A stretch of 64,000 bases of DNA from Streptomyces aureoverticillatus (GCF_014649395.1 NZ_BMSY01000014.1:123385-187384), one strand, 5' to 3'; shown: positions 9,899 to 18,708, counted from the stretch's first letter. The notes: a model not told the origin generated them from the sequence alone. A program made the numbers and translations.

Positions 9899-10723
9899 AT
9901 GCGTCCTCCCATCGTCCGAACGCTGGCGCAAGCGCTGGTCCTGGGGGCTGCGGCAGCGGTGCTGCCCTTGGCCTCTCCGGCCCCCGCGGCGGCCGACAGC
10001 GTCGTCATCGGAGGCAGGCCGGTGCGGGTGGCCGACAGCCCGTGGGCGGTGGCTCTCGCGAGCCGTGACCGATTCGGGGGTACGAGGTCCGGCCAGTTCT
10101 GCGGCGGCGTCGTGATCGCCCGTACGACGGTCCTGACGGCGGCGCACTGCATGCGCGAGGAAGTCCTCGGCGTGCCGCTCAGCCGGTTGCGGGACCTGAA
10201 GGTCATCGCCGGCCGCGAGGACCTGGCCACGAAGGCGGGCAAAGAGATCTCCGTGCGTCGCGTACGTGTCAATCCGGAGTACGACGCCTACACCAATGCC
10301 GGTGATTTCGCGGTCCTGACCCTCTCCGAGCCGCTGCCGGAGGCGTACACGATCCGGACGGCGGGCGCCGGTGACGCGGCGTATGAGCCCGGTACGCCAG
10401 CCGCGGTGTACGGCTGGGGTGACACCACCGGAGGCGGCGACTACGCGCGGACGCTGCACGCCGCGGATGTGACGGTGCTGGCGGACAAGGTGTGCGAGGA
10501 GGCGTACCCGGGCAGTGCGGACGGGACGTACACCCGCGCCTCCATGGTGTGCGCGGGTGAACTCAAGGGGGGCCGGGACGCCTGTCAGGGCGACAGCGGC
10601 GGCCCGCTGGTCGCGCGGGGGCGGCTCATCGGTCTGGTGTCGTGGGGGGACGGCTGTGGCCGTGCGGGCAGCCCTGGGGTGTACACACGGATCTCGGACG
10701 TCGTGCGGGCGATGAAGCGGTAG
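9899..10723 (+). CDS. Secreted trypsin-like serine protease (S1 family)
   Basis: 274 residues from ATG 9899, with GAGGAG six bases upstream. Residues 1-32 are a Sec signal peptide (ALVLGAAAAVLPLAS, then AxA-type cleavage near 30-33). A short propeptide precedes the activation-site sequence VIGG (36-39). The catalytic triad is present: His in LTAAHC, Asp in AGDFAVL, Ser in QGDSGGP. The Asp six residues before the active Ser (DACQGDSGGP) is the S1 pocket residue that gives trypsin-like Lys/Arg specificity. Cysteines are placed for the usual disulfides. It has its own promoter region after the hrdB terminator. Role: extracellular protein breakdown; a developmental role in mycelium turnover is possible but not shown. 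Confidence 0.92.
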   Translation: MRPPIVRTLAQALVLGAAAAVLPLASPAPAAADSVVIGGRPVRVADSPWAVALASRDRFGGTRSGQFCGGVVIARTTVLTAAHCMREEVLGVPLSRLRDLKVIAGREDLATKAGKEISVRRVRVNPEYDAYTNAGDFAVLTLSEPLPEAYTIRTAGAGDAAYEPGTPAAVYGWGDTTGGGDYARTLHAADVTVLADKVCEEAYPGSADGTYTRASMVCAGELKGGRDACQGDSGGPLVARGRLIGLVSWGDGCGRAGSPGVYTRISDVVRAMKR

Positions 10724-10753
10724 ACCTGAGTGTTCAGGGGGGCGAACGAGAGC

Positions 10754-10788
10754 GGGCGGCTGTCCCTGGGGTGCAGGGGCAGCCGCCC
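10754..10788. terminator. Terminator between convergent protease and DUF7455 genes
   Basis: A 15-bp stem with one G-U pair (GGGCGGCTGTCCCTG at 10754-10768 with CAGGGGCAGCCGCCC at 10774-10788) and a 5-base loop. It lies between two converging genes and could serve both. Confidence 0.75.
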
Positions 10789-10835
10789 GGTCGCCGGTCT
10801 GGTGGTCCGGCGCTCGCTCGTCGTGGTGTGAGGCG

Positions 10836-11063
10836 TCAGTCCTCTTCGGATGCGTTCGCCGGTGCGGCGGTCAGGCGTTCCGTCTCATCCTGTATCTCAG
10901 CGGCGATCTTCTTGAGTTCCGGCTCGAACTTGCGACCGTGGTGGGCGCAGAAGAGCAGTTCACCGCCGCTCAACAGGACGACACGAAGGTACGCCTGGGC
11001 GCCGCAGCGGTCGCAGCGGTCAGCGGCCGTCAGGGGGCTCGCGGGGGTCAGAACAGTAGTCAC
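10836..11063 (-). CDS. DUF7455 family small zinc-binding-like protein
   Basis: 75 residues from GTG 11063 (AAGAGG about five bases upstream). The core holds a likely zinc site: CDRCGAQAY at residues 17-25 and CAHHGRK at about 39-45, giving C-x2-C and C-x2-H-type ligands. The C-terminal third is a charged helix. This small protein is conserved beside hrdB in actinobacteria. Function unknown; it resembles zinc-ribbon accessory proteins, and no enzyme motif is visible. A 13-bp palindrome (AGCTCGACGAGCT, 11078-11090) lies 15 bases upstream of its start and may be an operator. Confidence 0.85.
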   Translation of the reverse strand: MTTVLTPASPLTAADRCDRCGAQAYLRVVLLSGGELLFCAHHGRKFEPELKKIAAEIQDETERLTAAPANASEED

Positions 11064-11504
11064 GTCGCCTCTTCTCTAGCTCGACGAGCTGTCGTACCAG
11101 GGTCAACATCCAACCAGGCCGAAAACGTTCCCGCTCGTGGCTTTTCCTCGAATTTTTCTTTCGGGGTGGCTGTCTGCTGCCGGTTGGCGGCGAATGTGCC
11201 GTATTGCGTCTCTTACGTGTCGTACGGTTTCGCGCTGTCTGTCAGGTCGGATCCTCGCCGGCTGGCTTGCCGGTTGTTCATGAGGACGTGCCCGGAGCCT
11301 AAATGGTTCATGCCTGGAAGGGAACGTGACGTGTGCTTCACTCCAACGAGGGATCGAACATGCGTACGTTTCTGGTTTAGTCTGGGCCGAGACGAGGGTG
11401 GCGTGACAACGGCTCTACCAGGCCTCGGTACCCTCTGACGGGCAGCAGAAGCCGGGTCCTTACCCCAAAGGGCCTCCCTTGAAATTCAGCGAGGAGCGAA
11501 CCGC
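11064..11504. promoter_or_regulatory. Divergent control region between DUF7455 and parE (441 bp)
   Basis: No gene is supported. At the left end is the palindrome AGCTCGACGAGCT (11078-11090). Nearer parE, TCGAAC-N4-GTACGT (11354-11369) resembles an actinobacterial SOS (LexA) box with two mismatches in one arm. It lies 18 bases upstream of TAGTCT (11378-11383), a -10-like hexamer, so it would cover the -35 position. The interval is less GC-rich than its surroundings. LexA control of parE is not established and is inference. Confidence 0.4.
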
Positions 11505-13628
11505 GTGACCGCCGAGACGTCCGTGCCGTCCACAGCGTTGCTGACCGGAGCAGACCGTGACGGTTCCAACTACACCGCGCGGCACCTGCTCGTCCTGGAG
11601 GGACTCGAGGCCGTCCGCAAGCGTCCTGGCATGTACATCGGGTCCACGGACAGCCGTGGCCTGATGCACTGCCTCTGGGAGATCATCGACAACTCCGTCG
11701 ACGAGGCCCTGGGCGGTTACTGCGACCACATCGAGGTCATCCTCCACGACGACGCCTCTGTAGAGGTCCGCGACAACGGCCGGGGCATCCCGGTCGACGT
11801 CGAGCCGAAGACCGGGCTCTCCGGAGTCGAGGTCGTCATGACCAAGCTGCACGCCGGCGGCAAGTTCGGCGGCGGCTCGTACGCGGCCTCCGGCGGCCTG
11901 CACGGCGTGGGCGCCTCGGTGGTGAACGCCCTGTCGGCCCGCCTCGACGTCGAGGTGGACCGCGCCGGGCACACGCACGCCATCAGCTTCCGCCGCGGCG
12001 TCCCCGGAGCCTTCGCGAAGATCGGCCCGGACGCGCCCTTCGACCCGGCGGCACGGCTGACCAAGGTCAAGAAGATCCCCAAGACCCGCAGCGGCTGCCG
12101 CGTGCGCTACTGGGCCGACCGCCAGATCTTCCTCAAGGACGCCAAGCTCAGCCTGGAGAACCTGCACCAGCGCGCCCGCCAGACGGCCTTCCTCGTGCCC
12201 GGACTGACCATCGTCGTGCGCGACGAGTACGGCCTCGGCGAGGGCGGCACCAAGGGCGAGGAATCCTTCCGCTTCGACGGCGGCATCAGCGAATTCTGCG
12301 AGTATCTGGCCCAGGACAAGGCCGTCTGCGACGTCCTCCGCTTCTCCGGCCAGGGCACCTTCAAGGAGACAGTGCCGGTCCTCGACGACCACGGCCAGAT
12401 GGTGCCCACCGAGGTCACCCGCGAGCTGGGTGTGGACGTCGCGCTCCGCTGGGGCACGGGGTACGACACGACGGTCAAGTCCTTCGTCAACATCATCGCC
12501 ACGCCCAAGGGCGGCACGCACGTGACCGGCTTCGAGCGGTCGCTCACCAAGACGGTGAACGAGGCGCTGCGTGCGCAGAAGGTGCTGCGCGTCGCCGAGG
12601 ACGACGTCGTGAAGGACGACGCCCTGGAGGGCCTGACGGCCGTCGTCACCGTGCGTCTCGCGGAGCCGCAGTTCGAGGGCCAGACCAAGGAAGTCCTCGG
12701 CACGTCCGCGGCCAACCGCATCGTCGCCAACGTCATCGCCAAGGAGCTCAAGGCGTTCCTGACCTCCACCAAGCGGGACGCCAAGGCGCAGGCCCGCGCG
12801 GTCATGGAGAAGGTCGTCGCCGCGGCGCGCACGCGCATCGCCGCCCGCCAGCACAAGGACGCCCAGCGCCGCAAGACAGCGCTGGAGTCCTCCTCGCTGC
12901 CGGCGAAGCTCGCCGACTGCCGCAGTGACGACGTGGACCGCAGCGAGCTGTTCATCGTCGAGGGAGACTCCGCGCTCGGCACCGCCAAGCTCGCCCGGAA
13001 CTCCGAGTTCCAGGCGCTCCTGCCGATCCGCGGCAAGATCCTCAACGTCCAGAAGGCCTCGGTCTCGGACATGCTCAAGAACGCCGAGTGCGGCGCGATC
13101 ATCCAGGTCATAGGAGCTGGGTCCGGCCGGACCTTCGACATCGACGCGGCGCGCTACGGCAAGATCATTCTGCTGGTCGACGCCGACGTCGACGGCGCGC
13201 ACATCCGCATCCTGCTGCTGACGCTCTTCCAGCGCTACATGCGGCCCATGGTCGAGGCGGGCCGCGTGTTCGCCGCCGTGCCGCCGCTGCACCGGATCGA
13301 ACTGGTCCAGCCCAAGAAGGGCCAGGACAAGTACATCTACACGTACTCGGACCGCGAACTGCGCGACACCCTCCTCGAGTTCGAGCGCAAGGGCGTGCGC
13401 TACAAGGACTCGATCCAGCGGTACAAGGGCCTGGGCGAGATGGACGCCGACCAGCTGGCCGAGACGACGATGGACCCGCGCCATCGCACCCTGCGCCGGA
13501 TCAACATCTCCGACCTCGATTCGGCGGAGCAGGTCTTCGATCTGCTGATGGGCAACGAGGTCGCGCCGCGCAAGGAGTTCATCACCAGCTCGGCGGCGAC
13601 GCTGGACCGGTCACGCATCGACGCGTGA
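11505..13628 (+). CDS. parE: DNA topoisomerase IV subunit B (ParE)
   Basis: 707 residues from GTG 11505 with GGAG upstream. N-terminal GHKL ATPase: EIIDNSVDEAL (Mg/ATP box), DNGRGIPV, and GLHGVGASVVNALS. Transducer domain in the middle, then the TOPRIM domain with EGDSAL near residue 485 and DADVDGAHI near 560, the Mg-binding residues that support cleavage by ParC. It forms the A2B2 enzyme with ParC, encoded at 26800-29253 in this window, and separates linked chromosomes. The housekeeping gyrase genes are normally near oriC, so this copy next to hrdB, with parC nearby, is the topoisomerase IV pair. Possible SOS-like box upstream. Confidence 0.93.
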   Translation: MTAETSVPSTALLTGADRDGSNYTARHLLVLEGLEAVRKRPGMYIGSTDSRGLMHCLWEIIDNSVDEALGGYCDHIEVILHDDASVEVRDNGRGIPVDVEPKTGLSGVEVVMTKLHAGGKFGGGSYAASGGLHGVGASVVNALSARLDVEVDRAGHTHAISFRRGVPGAFAKIGPDAPFDPAARLTKVKKIPKTRSGCRVRYWADRQIFLKDAKLSLENLHQRARQTAFLVPGLTIVVRDEYGLGEGGTKGEESFRFDGGISEFCEYLAQDKAVCDVLRFSGQGTFKETVPVLDDHGQMVPTEVTRELGVDVALRWGTGYDTTVKSFVNIIATPKGGTHVTGFERSLTKTVNEALRAQKVLRVAEDDVVKDDALEGLTAVVTVRLAEPQFEGQTKEVLGTSAANRIVANVIAKELKAFLTSTKRDAKAQARAVMEKVVAAARTRIAARQHKDAQRRKTALESSSLPAKLADCRSDDVDRSELFIVEGDSALGTAKLARNSEFQALLPIRGKILNVQKASVSDMLKNAECGAIIQVIGAGSGRTFDIDAARYGKIILLVDADVDGAHIRILLLTLFQRYMRPMVEAGRVFAAVPPLHRIELVQPKKGQDKYIYTYSDRELRDTLLEFERKGVRYKDSIQRYKGLGEMDADQLAETTMDPRHRTLRRINISDLDSAEQVFDLLMGNEVAPRKEFITSSAATLDRSRIDA

Positions 13629-13723
13629 GGTCTCTGCCGGGCGGGCGGGGTAGCGCCAGGTCTCTCTGCCGGGCGGAGTGAGGATCGCCAGGTCTCTCGC
13701 TGCCGGGCGGGGTGACGATCGCC
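13628..13723. repeat. Three imperfect 30-34 bp tandem repeats downstream of parE
   Basis: Units at 13628-13657, 13658-13689 and 13690-13723, each starting AGGTCTCT and carrying GCCGGGCGG near the centre; the last two end in GATCGCC. They overlap the last base of the parE stop codon. They lie in tandem with no spacers, so they are not a CRISPR array. Confidence 0.8.
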
Positions 13724-13786
13724 CGTGCGCAGGCCGCCGCAGTCCGCCGCGGGGGCGTCGCACGCCCCGTGAACGGCACGCTGTGG

Positions 13787-13816
13787 CGAGGGCTCCACCT
13801 GTAGGTGGAGCCCTCG
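13787..13816 (+). terminator. Hairpin terminator downstream of parE
   Basis: A perfect 14-bp inverted repeat (CGAGGGCTCCACCT at 13787-13800, complement at 13803-13816) with a very tight loop. No U-tract follows, which is common in Streptomyces terminators. Confidence 0.7.
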
Positions 13817-13915
13817 GTCCACCCATGATCCACCCCCGCTCCGATCCCCTGACCAGGCCGATTCCGTAGTGTCGAAGGCGTCGCACTTCTTCGTCCGCGC
13901 ACGCCATCGGAGGCC

Positions 13916-15085
13916 GTGATGCCCGGGTTCGCCAACGTGACCAGCGAGACCTGGCTGCGCTGGCCCTCGCGGGAGGCCCTGGCCAGCGAGAAGATGACGC
14001 GCCCCCGGCTGCTGCTGAGCTGGTTCGTGCGCGCGGTGTTCATCGGCCTGCTGCTCTGGAACACGCTCTTCCGGGCTGGGATCCCGGCCTGGGGGACCGC
14101 CCTGGGGCTGGCCCTGATCGTCATCTGCGCGCTGGCCGTCACGGCATACTTCCGGGCGACACTGGAGCAGCGACTGGCGCCGTCGCTGGCGTCGTGGGGT
14201 GTCGTCCTGGCGCTCGGACTCGTGGCCCACGGAACCGGGTTCGCTCTCCCCGCCGCGGTGCTCTGGTGCGCCGGCGCCGTCATGGCGCTGGAGCGGCTGC
14301 CACTGGCCGCGGCCGTGCTCGCCGCCGCGACGGCACTCACGGCGTTTGCCCTGGTGAACGAGGATCCCTGGCCGACGACAGCGGCCGTCACCACGGGCCT
14401 CGCCCTCGCCGGATACGTGCTGAGACTGGACGCCGAAGCCCGCGGCAACGCCCAGCGGCTGCTCGCCCAGGAGCGGGCGGCGCGGGCCGCCGAGGCCGAG
14501 TCGGCCACGCTGGAGGAGCGGGCGAGAATCGCCCGGGAGATCCACGACGTGCTGGCGCACAGCCTGTCCGCCCAGCTTGTCCACTTGGAGGCGGCCCGGC
14601 TGCTGATCGAGGGCGGCGGCGACCGGGAGCAGATCCTAGGGCGGGTGGTGGCGGCGCGATCGATGGCTTCGGAAGGGCTCGCCGAGACCCGGCAGGCGCT
14701 GTCCGCGTTGCGTGGGGAGATGACGCCGGTCGAGGACTTCCTGCGGGAGCTGGTCGCGTCGGACGGAGCCTCGGTCGCTGTCGCCGGGGAGCGGAGGGCG
14801 CTGAGTGCGGAGGCTTCCCAGGCGGTGCGCAGAGTGGCGCAGGAGGCGCTGACGAATGTGCGCAAACACGCGCGGGGAGCCGAGGTGACGGTCTTCTTCG
14901 AGTACGGGGAGGGGGAAGTGACGCTGGACGTGCGGGACTCGGGCGGGGCGGCAGGCGAACTCGCCGCTTCCGGAGCCGGGTACGGTCTGCTGGGCATGCG
15001 GGAGCGCGCCGAACTGCTGGGCGGCTCGCTGGACGCGGGACCGGAGGAGGAAGGCTTTGTGGTGCGGCTGAGGGTGCCGGGATGA
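13916..15085 (+). CDS. NarL-type sensor histidine kinase
   Basis: 389 residues; GTG 13916 or the adjacent ATG 13919, with GGAGG just upstream. Residues ~35-175 hold five or six hydrophobic segments (an integral-membrane sensor with little extracellular loop). A short coiled coil (AQRLLAQERAARAAEAES) leads to the HisKA_3 dimerisation domain: REIHDVLAHSLSA with the phosphorylated His near residue 209. The HATPase domain follows (EALTNVRKHARG as N-box, DSGGAAGELAASGAGYGLLGMRERAELLGG as G-box). Its stop overlaps the ATG of the response regulator (ATGA), so the two are translationally coupled and form a cognate pair. The stimulus is not apparent. Confidence 0.92.
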   Translation: MMPGFANVTSETWLRWPSREALASEKMTRPRLLLSWFVRAVFIGLLLWNTLFRAGIPAWGTALGLALIVICALAVTAYFRATLEQRLAPSLASWGVVLALGLVAHGTGFALPAAVLWCAGAVMALERLPLAAAVLAAATALTAFALVNEDPWPTTAAVTTGLALAGYVLRLDAEARGNAQRLLAQERAARAAEAESATLEERARIAREIHDVLAHSLSAQLVHLEAARLLIEGGGDREQILGRVVAARSMASEGLAETRQALSALRGEMTPVEDFLRELVASDGASVAVAGERRALSAEASQAVRRVAQEALTNVRKHARGAEVTVFFEYGEGEVTLDVRDSGGAAGELAASGAGYGLLGMRERAELLGGSLDAGPEEEGFVVRLRVPG

Positions 15086-15783
15086 CGGTGGACGACGGGC
15101 ATCACGGCGGGAGGGCGCCCGCGCGCGTGGTCGTGGTCGACGACCAGACCGTGGTGCGTGAGGGGATCGTGATGCTCCTGGGGCTGCTGCCGGGCATTGA
15201 GGTCGTCGGCTCCGGAGGTGACGGCGAAGAGGCGGTGCGGCTCGTCGCCGAACTCGCTCCGGACGTGGTCCTGATGGACCTGCGGATGCCGCGCTGCGAC
15301 GGGGCGGAGGCCACCCGCAGGATCCGCGCGGAGTACCCGGGCACGCAGGTCGTGGTGCTCACCACGTATGCCGACGACGAGTCGCTGTTTCCGGCGCTGC
15401 GGGCCGGGGCGCGGGGGTACCTCACCAAGGACGCGGGCGGTGACGAGATCGTGCGGGCCGTCCACGACGTGCTGTCGGGGGAGGCGGGGCTCTCCCCGAA
15501 GATCCAACGGCGCCTGCTCGAGCGGCTGTCGGAGCCGGAACCGGCCGCGCGCACGGCGGAGCCGCCCGACGGGCTGACCGTGCGGGAGACGGAGGTGGTG
15601 GCCCTGATCGCGGAGGGGATGACGAATCACGAGATCGCGCGGGCGTTGCATGTCTCCACCGCCACGGTGAAGACCCACATCAACAACCTCTTCGCCAAGG
15701 CGGGCCTCAAGGACCGTGCGCAGGCGGTGCGCTACGCCTACCGGCACGGTCTCGCGAAGCCGCCGGGCAGAAGGAGCGGGTGA
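15082..15783 (+). CDS. NarL/LuxR-type response regulator
   Basis: 233 residues from ATG 15082, which overlaps the kinase stop by four bases. The receiver domain has the acidic pair (VVVDDQ), the phospho-acceptor Asp near residue 64 (VLMDLRMP), the conserved Thr (VVLTTYA) and Lys (YLTKDA). After a linker, the LuxR-type helix-turn-helix occupies about 165-225 (LTVRETEVVALIAEGMTNHEIARALHVSTATVKTHINNLF). It is the DNA-binding output of the preceding kinase. The DUF485/symporter operon starts 122 bp downstream and is a candidate target by position only. Confidence 0.93.
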   Translation: MTVDDGHHGGRAPARVVVVDDQTVVREGIVMLLGLLPGIEVVGSGGDGEEAVRLVAELAPDVVLMDLRMPRCDGAEATRRIRAEYPGTQVVVLTTYADDESLFPALRAGARGYLTKDAGGDEIVRAVHDVLSGEAGLSPKIQRRLLERLSEPEPAARTAEPPDGLTVRETEVVALIAEGMTNHEIARALHVSTATVKTHINNLFAKAGLKDRAQAVRYAYRHGLAKPPGRRSG

Positions 15784-15905
15784 GGGCGTCGTCCCGCGTC
15801 CTTCACCTGATGGGGTGAAGAGCGGGGAGAGGAGAGTCAGGGATCTTCCCGATCTGCCCATCCTTGGGCACGCGGCCGGATGAGGCCGCGGACAAGGAGA
15901 GTTCG

Positions 15906-16412
15906 GTGGAGAAGCACGACGGCCGCGATGCCGGGCAGATCCGGACCGGTGATCTGAAGGATCCGTGGTACGACGAGCTGGCCTCCGGATGGGGCGAGCT
16001 GGACGGCACGGGCACGCCGACGACGCCCGCCGTCCCCGCACCGGCCGTCGCGCCGGAGCGGAGCGTGTGCGCGGCCGACATCTATCTGGAAGTGCAGGCG
16101 AGTGCCGCCTTCCAGGAAGTGCGCCGCCGCTACCGAAGGTTCGTGATCCCTGGGGTGGTCGCCTTCTTCACCTGGTACGTCGCGTATGTCGTGACCGCGA
16201 CGGCGGCGCCGGGGCTGATGGCGCGCCCGGTCAGCGGAGCGGTGAACGTCGCGATGGTGGCGGGGCTGGCACAGTTCGCAACAACGTTCCTGCTGACTTG
16301 GGCGTACGCGCGGCACGCCCGGTTGCGGCGGGATCGGGCGGCGCTCGATCTGCGGTGGGCCTTCTTCGAGCAGAAGCGGGAGCAGGAGCTGAAGCGGAGG
16401 GCCGAGCGGTGA
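15906..16412 (+). CDS. DUF485 membrane protein, small partner of the SSS symporter
   Basis: 168 residues. The GTG at 15906 is preferred because AAGGAGA lies six bases upstream; a TTG at 15864 in the same frame has no ribosome-binding site. The first ~70 residues are hydrophilic. The DUF485 domain follows, with two hydrophobic segments (IPGVVAFFTWYVAYVVTATA; GAVNVAMVAGLAQFATTFLL) and a basic C-terminal tail. DUF485 genes typically precede acetate or monocarboxylate permeases of the sodium:solute symporter family. Here the stop overlaps the symporter GTG (GTGA), so the proteins are made together. Its exact job in transport is unknown. Confidence 0.88.
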   Translation: MEKHDGRDAGQIRTGDLKDPWYDELASGWGELDGTGTPTTPAVPAPAVAPERSVCAADIYLEVQASAAFQEVRRRYRRFVIPGVVAFFTWYVAYVVTATAAPGLMARPVSGAVNVAMVAGLAQFATTFLLTWAYARHARLRRDRAALDLRWAFFEQKREQELKRRAER

Positions 16413-18001
16413 CGGGGGACCACCAGACCCTGGCGCTGGTCCTGTTCGGCGTGTTCGTGGCGGTCACGCTCGCGATCACGACGTACGTGAGCCGCAACCG
16501 GCACGGTTCGGCGGAGGAGTTCTACGCGGGCGGTCGGCTGTTCTCCCCCATGGAGAATGGTTTTGCCATCGCGGGCGACTACATGTCCGCCGCCTCGTTC
16601 CTCGGCATCTCCGGGCTGATCGCGCTCTACGGCTACGACGGCATGCTCTACTCCGTGGGCTTCCTCGTGGCGTGGCTCGTCGTGCTGTTTCTGGTGGCCG
16701 AACTGGTGCGCAACTGCGGCCGGTTCACGCTCGCCGACGTGGTCGCGGCGCGGATGCGTGAGCGTCCGGTGCGGATCGCCGCGGGAACTTCCTCGGTGAC
16801 CGTGTCCGTTCTCTATCTGGTGGCGCAGATGGTGGGGGCTGGCTCACTGGTGGCGCTGCTGCTCGGCGGGACGAGCGAGGCGGCGCAGGCGTGGACGGTG
16901 ATCGGCGTCGGTGCGCTCATGGTCATCTATGTGTCGTGGGGAGGGATGCGAGCCACCACGTGGATCCAGATCGTCAAGGCGGTCCTGCTGATGGCCGGGG
17001 CGATCGCGCTGACGGTCCTGGTCCTGACGCGGTTCCACGGCGACTTCGACCAACTGCTGCGCACCGCCGCCGATCGCAGCGGGCACGGCGGGCAGTTCCT
17101 CGCGCCCGGGCTGAAGTACGGCGGGGACTGGACGGCGCGGTTCGACTTCATCAGCCTCGGCCTGGCGCTGGTCCTCGGCACGGCCGGACTGCCGCACATC
17201 CTGTCGCGCTTCTACACCGTGCCGACCGCACGTGCCGCCCGCCGTTCGGTCGTCTGGTCCATCGGCCTCATCGGCAGCTTCTACCTGATGACGATCGTGC
17301 TTGGCTTCGGTGCGGCCGCCGTCGTCGGGACCGACGCGGTCCGTGGCTCGAACGCCGCGGGGAACACTGCGGTCCCCCTGCTCGCGCTCGATCTGGGCGG
17401 CGGCGCGGATTCCACTGGCGGAACGGTTCTCTTCGCCGTTGTGGCCGCCGTAGCGTTCGCCACGATCCTCGCCGTGGTCGCCGGGATCACGCTCGCGTCC
17501 TCCGCCTCCGTGGCCCACGACCTTTACGCCTCGCTGCGGCGCAAGCACGCGAAGCAGCGCAGCGAGGTCGCGGTGGCGCGGGTCGCGGCGGCGGGAATCG
17601 GTGCGGTCGCGATCGGACTCGGCCTCGTCGCCCGGGACCTCAACGTCGCGTTCCTGGTGGGCCTCGCCTTCGCGGTCGCCGCGTCCGCCAACCTTCCGGT
17701 GCTGCTCTACTCACTGTTCTGGCGGCGGTTCACCACACGCGGCGCCGTCTGGTCGGTGTACGGCGGGCTGCTGCCGGCCCTGCTGCTCGTGGCACTGTCG
17801 CCCGTGGTCTCAGGCAGCGCGGGTGCGCTCTTCCCCGGAGTGGACTTCCAGTACTTCCCACTGGAGAACCCGGGACTCGTCTCGATCCCGCTGGGCTTCC
17901 TCGCCGGATGGCTGGGCACGATCACCTCGCCGGACAGCGCGGACGAGGCCAAGCACGCGGAGACGGAAGTACGGTCGCTCACCGGAGCGGGCGCTGCGTA
18001 G
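16409..18001 (+). CDS. Sodium:solute (acetate/monocarboxylate) symporter, ActP/MctC-like
   Basis: 530 residues from GTG 16409, overlapping the DUF485 stop. About 13 membrane segments of the SSS fold. Family signatures include EEFYAGGRLFSPMENGFAIAGDYMSAASFLGISG, the discontinuous TM1 region that binds sodium and substrate, and GTAGLPHILSRFYTVPTARAARRS. These are closest to the cation/acetate symporter subgroup, so acetate, pyruvate or propionate are likely substrates. Regulation: a NarL-type pair lies upstream and a CitA/CitB-type pair converges from downstream with a gap of only 29 bp. Kinases of the latter type often sense carboxylates, so control of this transporter by that pair is a reasonable inference. 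Confidence 0.9.
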   Translation: MTGDHQTLALVLFGVFVAVTLAITTYVSRNRHGSAEEFYAGGRLFSPMENGFAIAGDYMSAASFLGISGLIALYGYDGMLYSVGFLVAWLVVLFLVAELVRNCGRFTLADVVAARMRERPVRIAAGTSSVTVSVLYLVAQMVGAGSLVALLLGGTSEAAQAWTVIGVGALMVIYVSWGGMRATTWIQIVKAVLLMAGAIALTVLVLTRFHGDFDQLLRTAADRSGHGGQFLAPGLKYGGDWTARFDFISLGLALVLGTAGLPHILSRFYTVPTARAARRSVVWSIGLIGSFYLMTIVLGFGAAAVVGTDAVRGSNAAGNTAVPLLALDLGGGADSTGGTVLFAVVAAVAFATILAVVAGITLASSASVAHDLYASLRRKHAKQRSEVAVARVAAAGIGAVAIGLGLVARDLNVAFLVGLAFAVAASANLPVLLYSLFWRRFTTRGAVWSVYGGLLPALLLVALSPVVSGSAGALFPGVDFQYFPLENPGLVSIPLGFLAGWLGTITSPDSADEAKHAETEVRSLTGAGAA

Positions 18002-18030
18002 CCTGTCAAAGGGGCTGATCAAAGGGCTGG

Positions 18031-18708
18031 TCAGAGGGCTGAGGTCCACTCGTAGCGATGCTCCGGGCGGCCCGTGTCGCCGTACTTCAGGCTCAGCCGC
18101 ACCCTGCCCGTGCGCTCCAGAAGCTTCAGATAGCGCTGTGCGGTCTGCCGGCTCAGCCTGGTGCGCTCCGCCAACTCCTGGGCGGAGATCGGCCCTTCAG
18201 CGGCCATCAGAGCCCTGCGGACCAGCTCCGCGGTGGTGGGGGAGTGCCCCTTCGGCAGCTCCGGTGCCGGCGTGGCCGAAAGGGCGCCGAAGATGCGGTC
18301 GACCTCGGCCTGCTCCGCCTCACCGCCTCCGTCGAGGGTGCGGCGCAGCGTCGCGTACGCGTCGAGCTTGGCGCGAAGACCCGCGTACGAGAAGGGCTTG
18401 ACCAGGTACTGCAGCGCGCCGTGGCGCATCGCGGCCTGCACCGTGGCCACGTCACGCGCCGCCGTCACCATGATCACGTCGGTCTGGTGGCCGCGCTCGC
18501 GCAGGGAGCGGACCACGGCGAGGCCGGTCTCGTCCGGCAGATAGTGGTCGAGCAGCACCAGATCGACGACCAGTTCCTCGACGAGCCGCAGCGCCTCGGC
18601 GGCGCTGTGCGCGCGCCCGGCCACCCGGAAGCCGGGGACCTTCTCCACGTACGCCGCGTTGACGTCCGCCACGCGCGTGTCGTCGTCCACGACCAGTACT
18701 TCGATCAT
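18031..18708 (-). CDS. CitB/DpiA-type response regulator
   Basis: 225 residues from ATG 18708. The receiver domain has D8/D9, the phospho-acceptor D54 (LVLLDHYLP), Thr near 82 and Lys near 105 (YLVKPFS). Residues ~155-215 are a helix-turn-helix (SAQELAERTRLSRQTAQRYLKLLERTG) of the CitB family rather than OmpR or NarL type. Its ATG overlaps the stop of the kinase upstream (4 bp), so the pair is coupled. Family members control uptake and use of citrate, C4-dicarboxylates or other carboxylates. The convergent SSS symporter is a plausible target. Three short direct repeats with the core AGGGCTG lie across its 3' end (18004-18042). Confidence 0.92.
   Translation of the reverse strand: MIEVLVVDDDTRVADVNAAYVEKVPGFRVAGRAHSAAEALRLVEELVVDLVLLDHYLPDETGLAVVRSLRERGHQTDVIMVTAARDVATVQAAMRHGALQYLVKPFSYAGLRAKLDAYATLRRTLDGGGEAEQAEVDRIFGALSATPAPELPKGHSPTTAELVRRALMAAEGPISAQELAERTRLSRQTAQRYLKLLERTGRVRLSLKYGDTGRPEHRYEWTSAL

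Noticed and set aside
11460..13484. Long open frame on the minus strand opposite parE
   Set aside because: Translation is Val/Leu/Gly/Arg-rich without any recognisable family, and it is the complement of a strongly supported coding frame.
13628..13723. CRISPR array
   Set aside because: Repeats are directly adjacent, have no unique spacers, and no cas genes are in the window. The same holds for the arrays at 35156-35257, 43228-43334 and 49044-49160.
18004..18042. Three AGGGCTG direct repeats at the symporter/response-regulator junction treated as an operator
   Set aside because: They lie largely within coding ends and between stops, away from any promoter; noted only as a small repeat.
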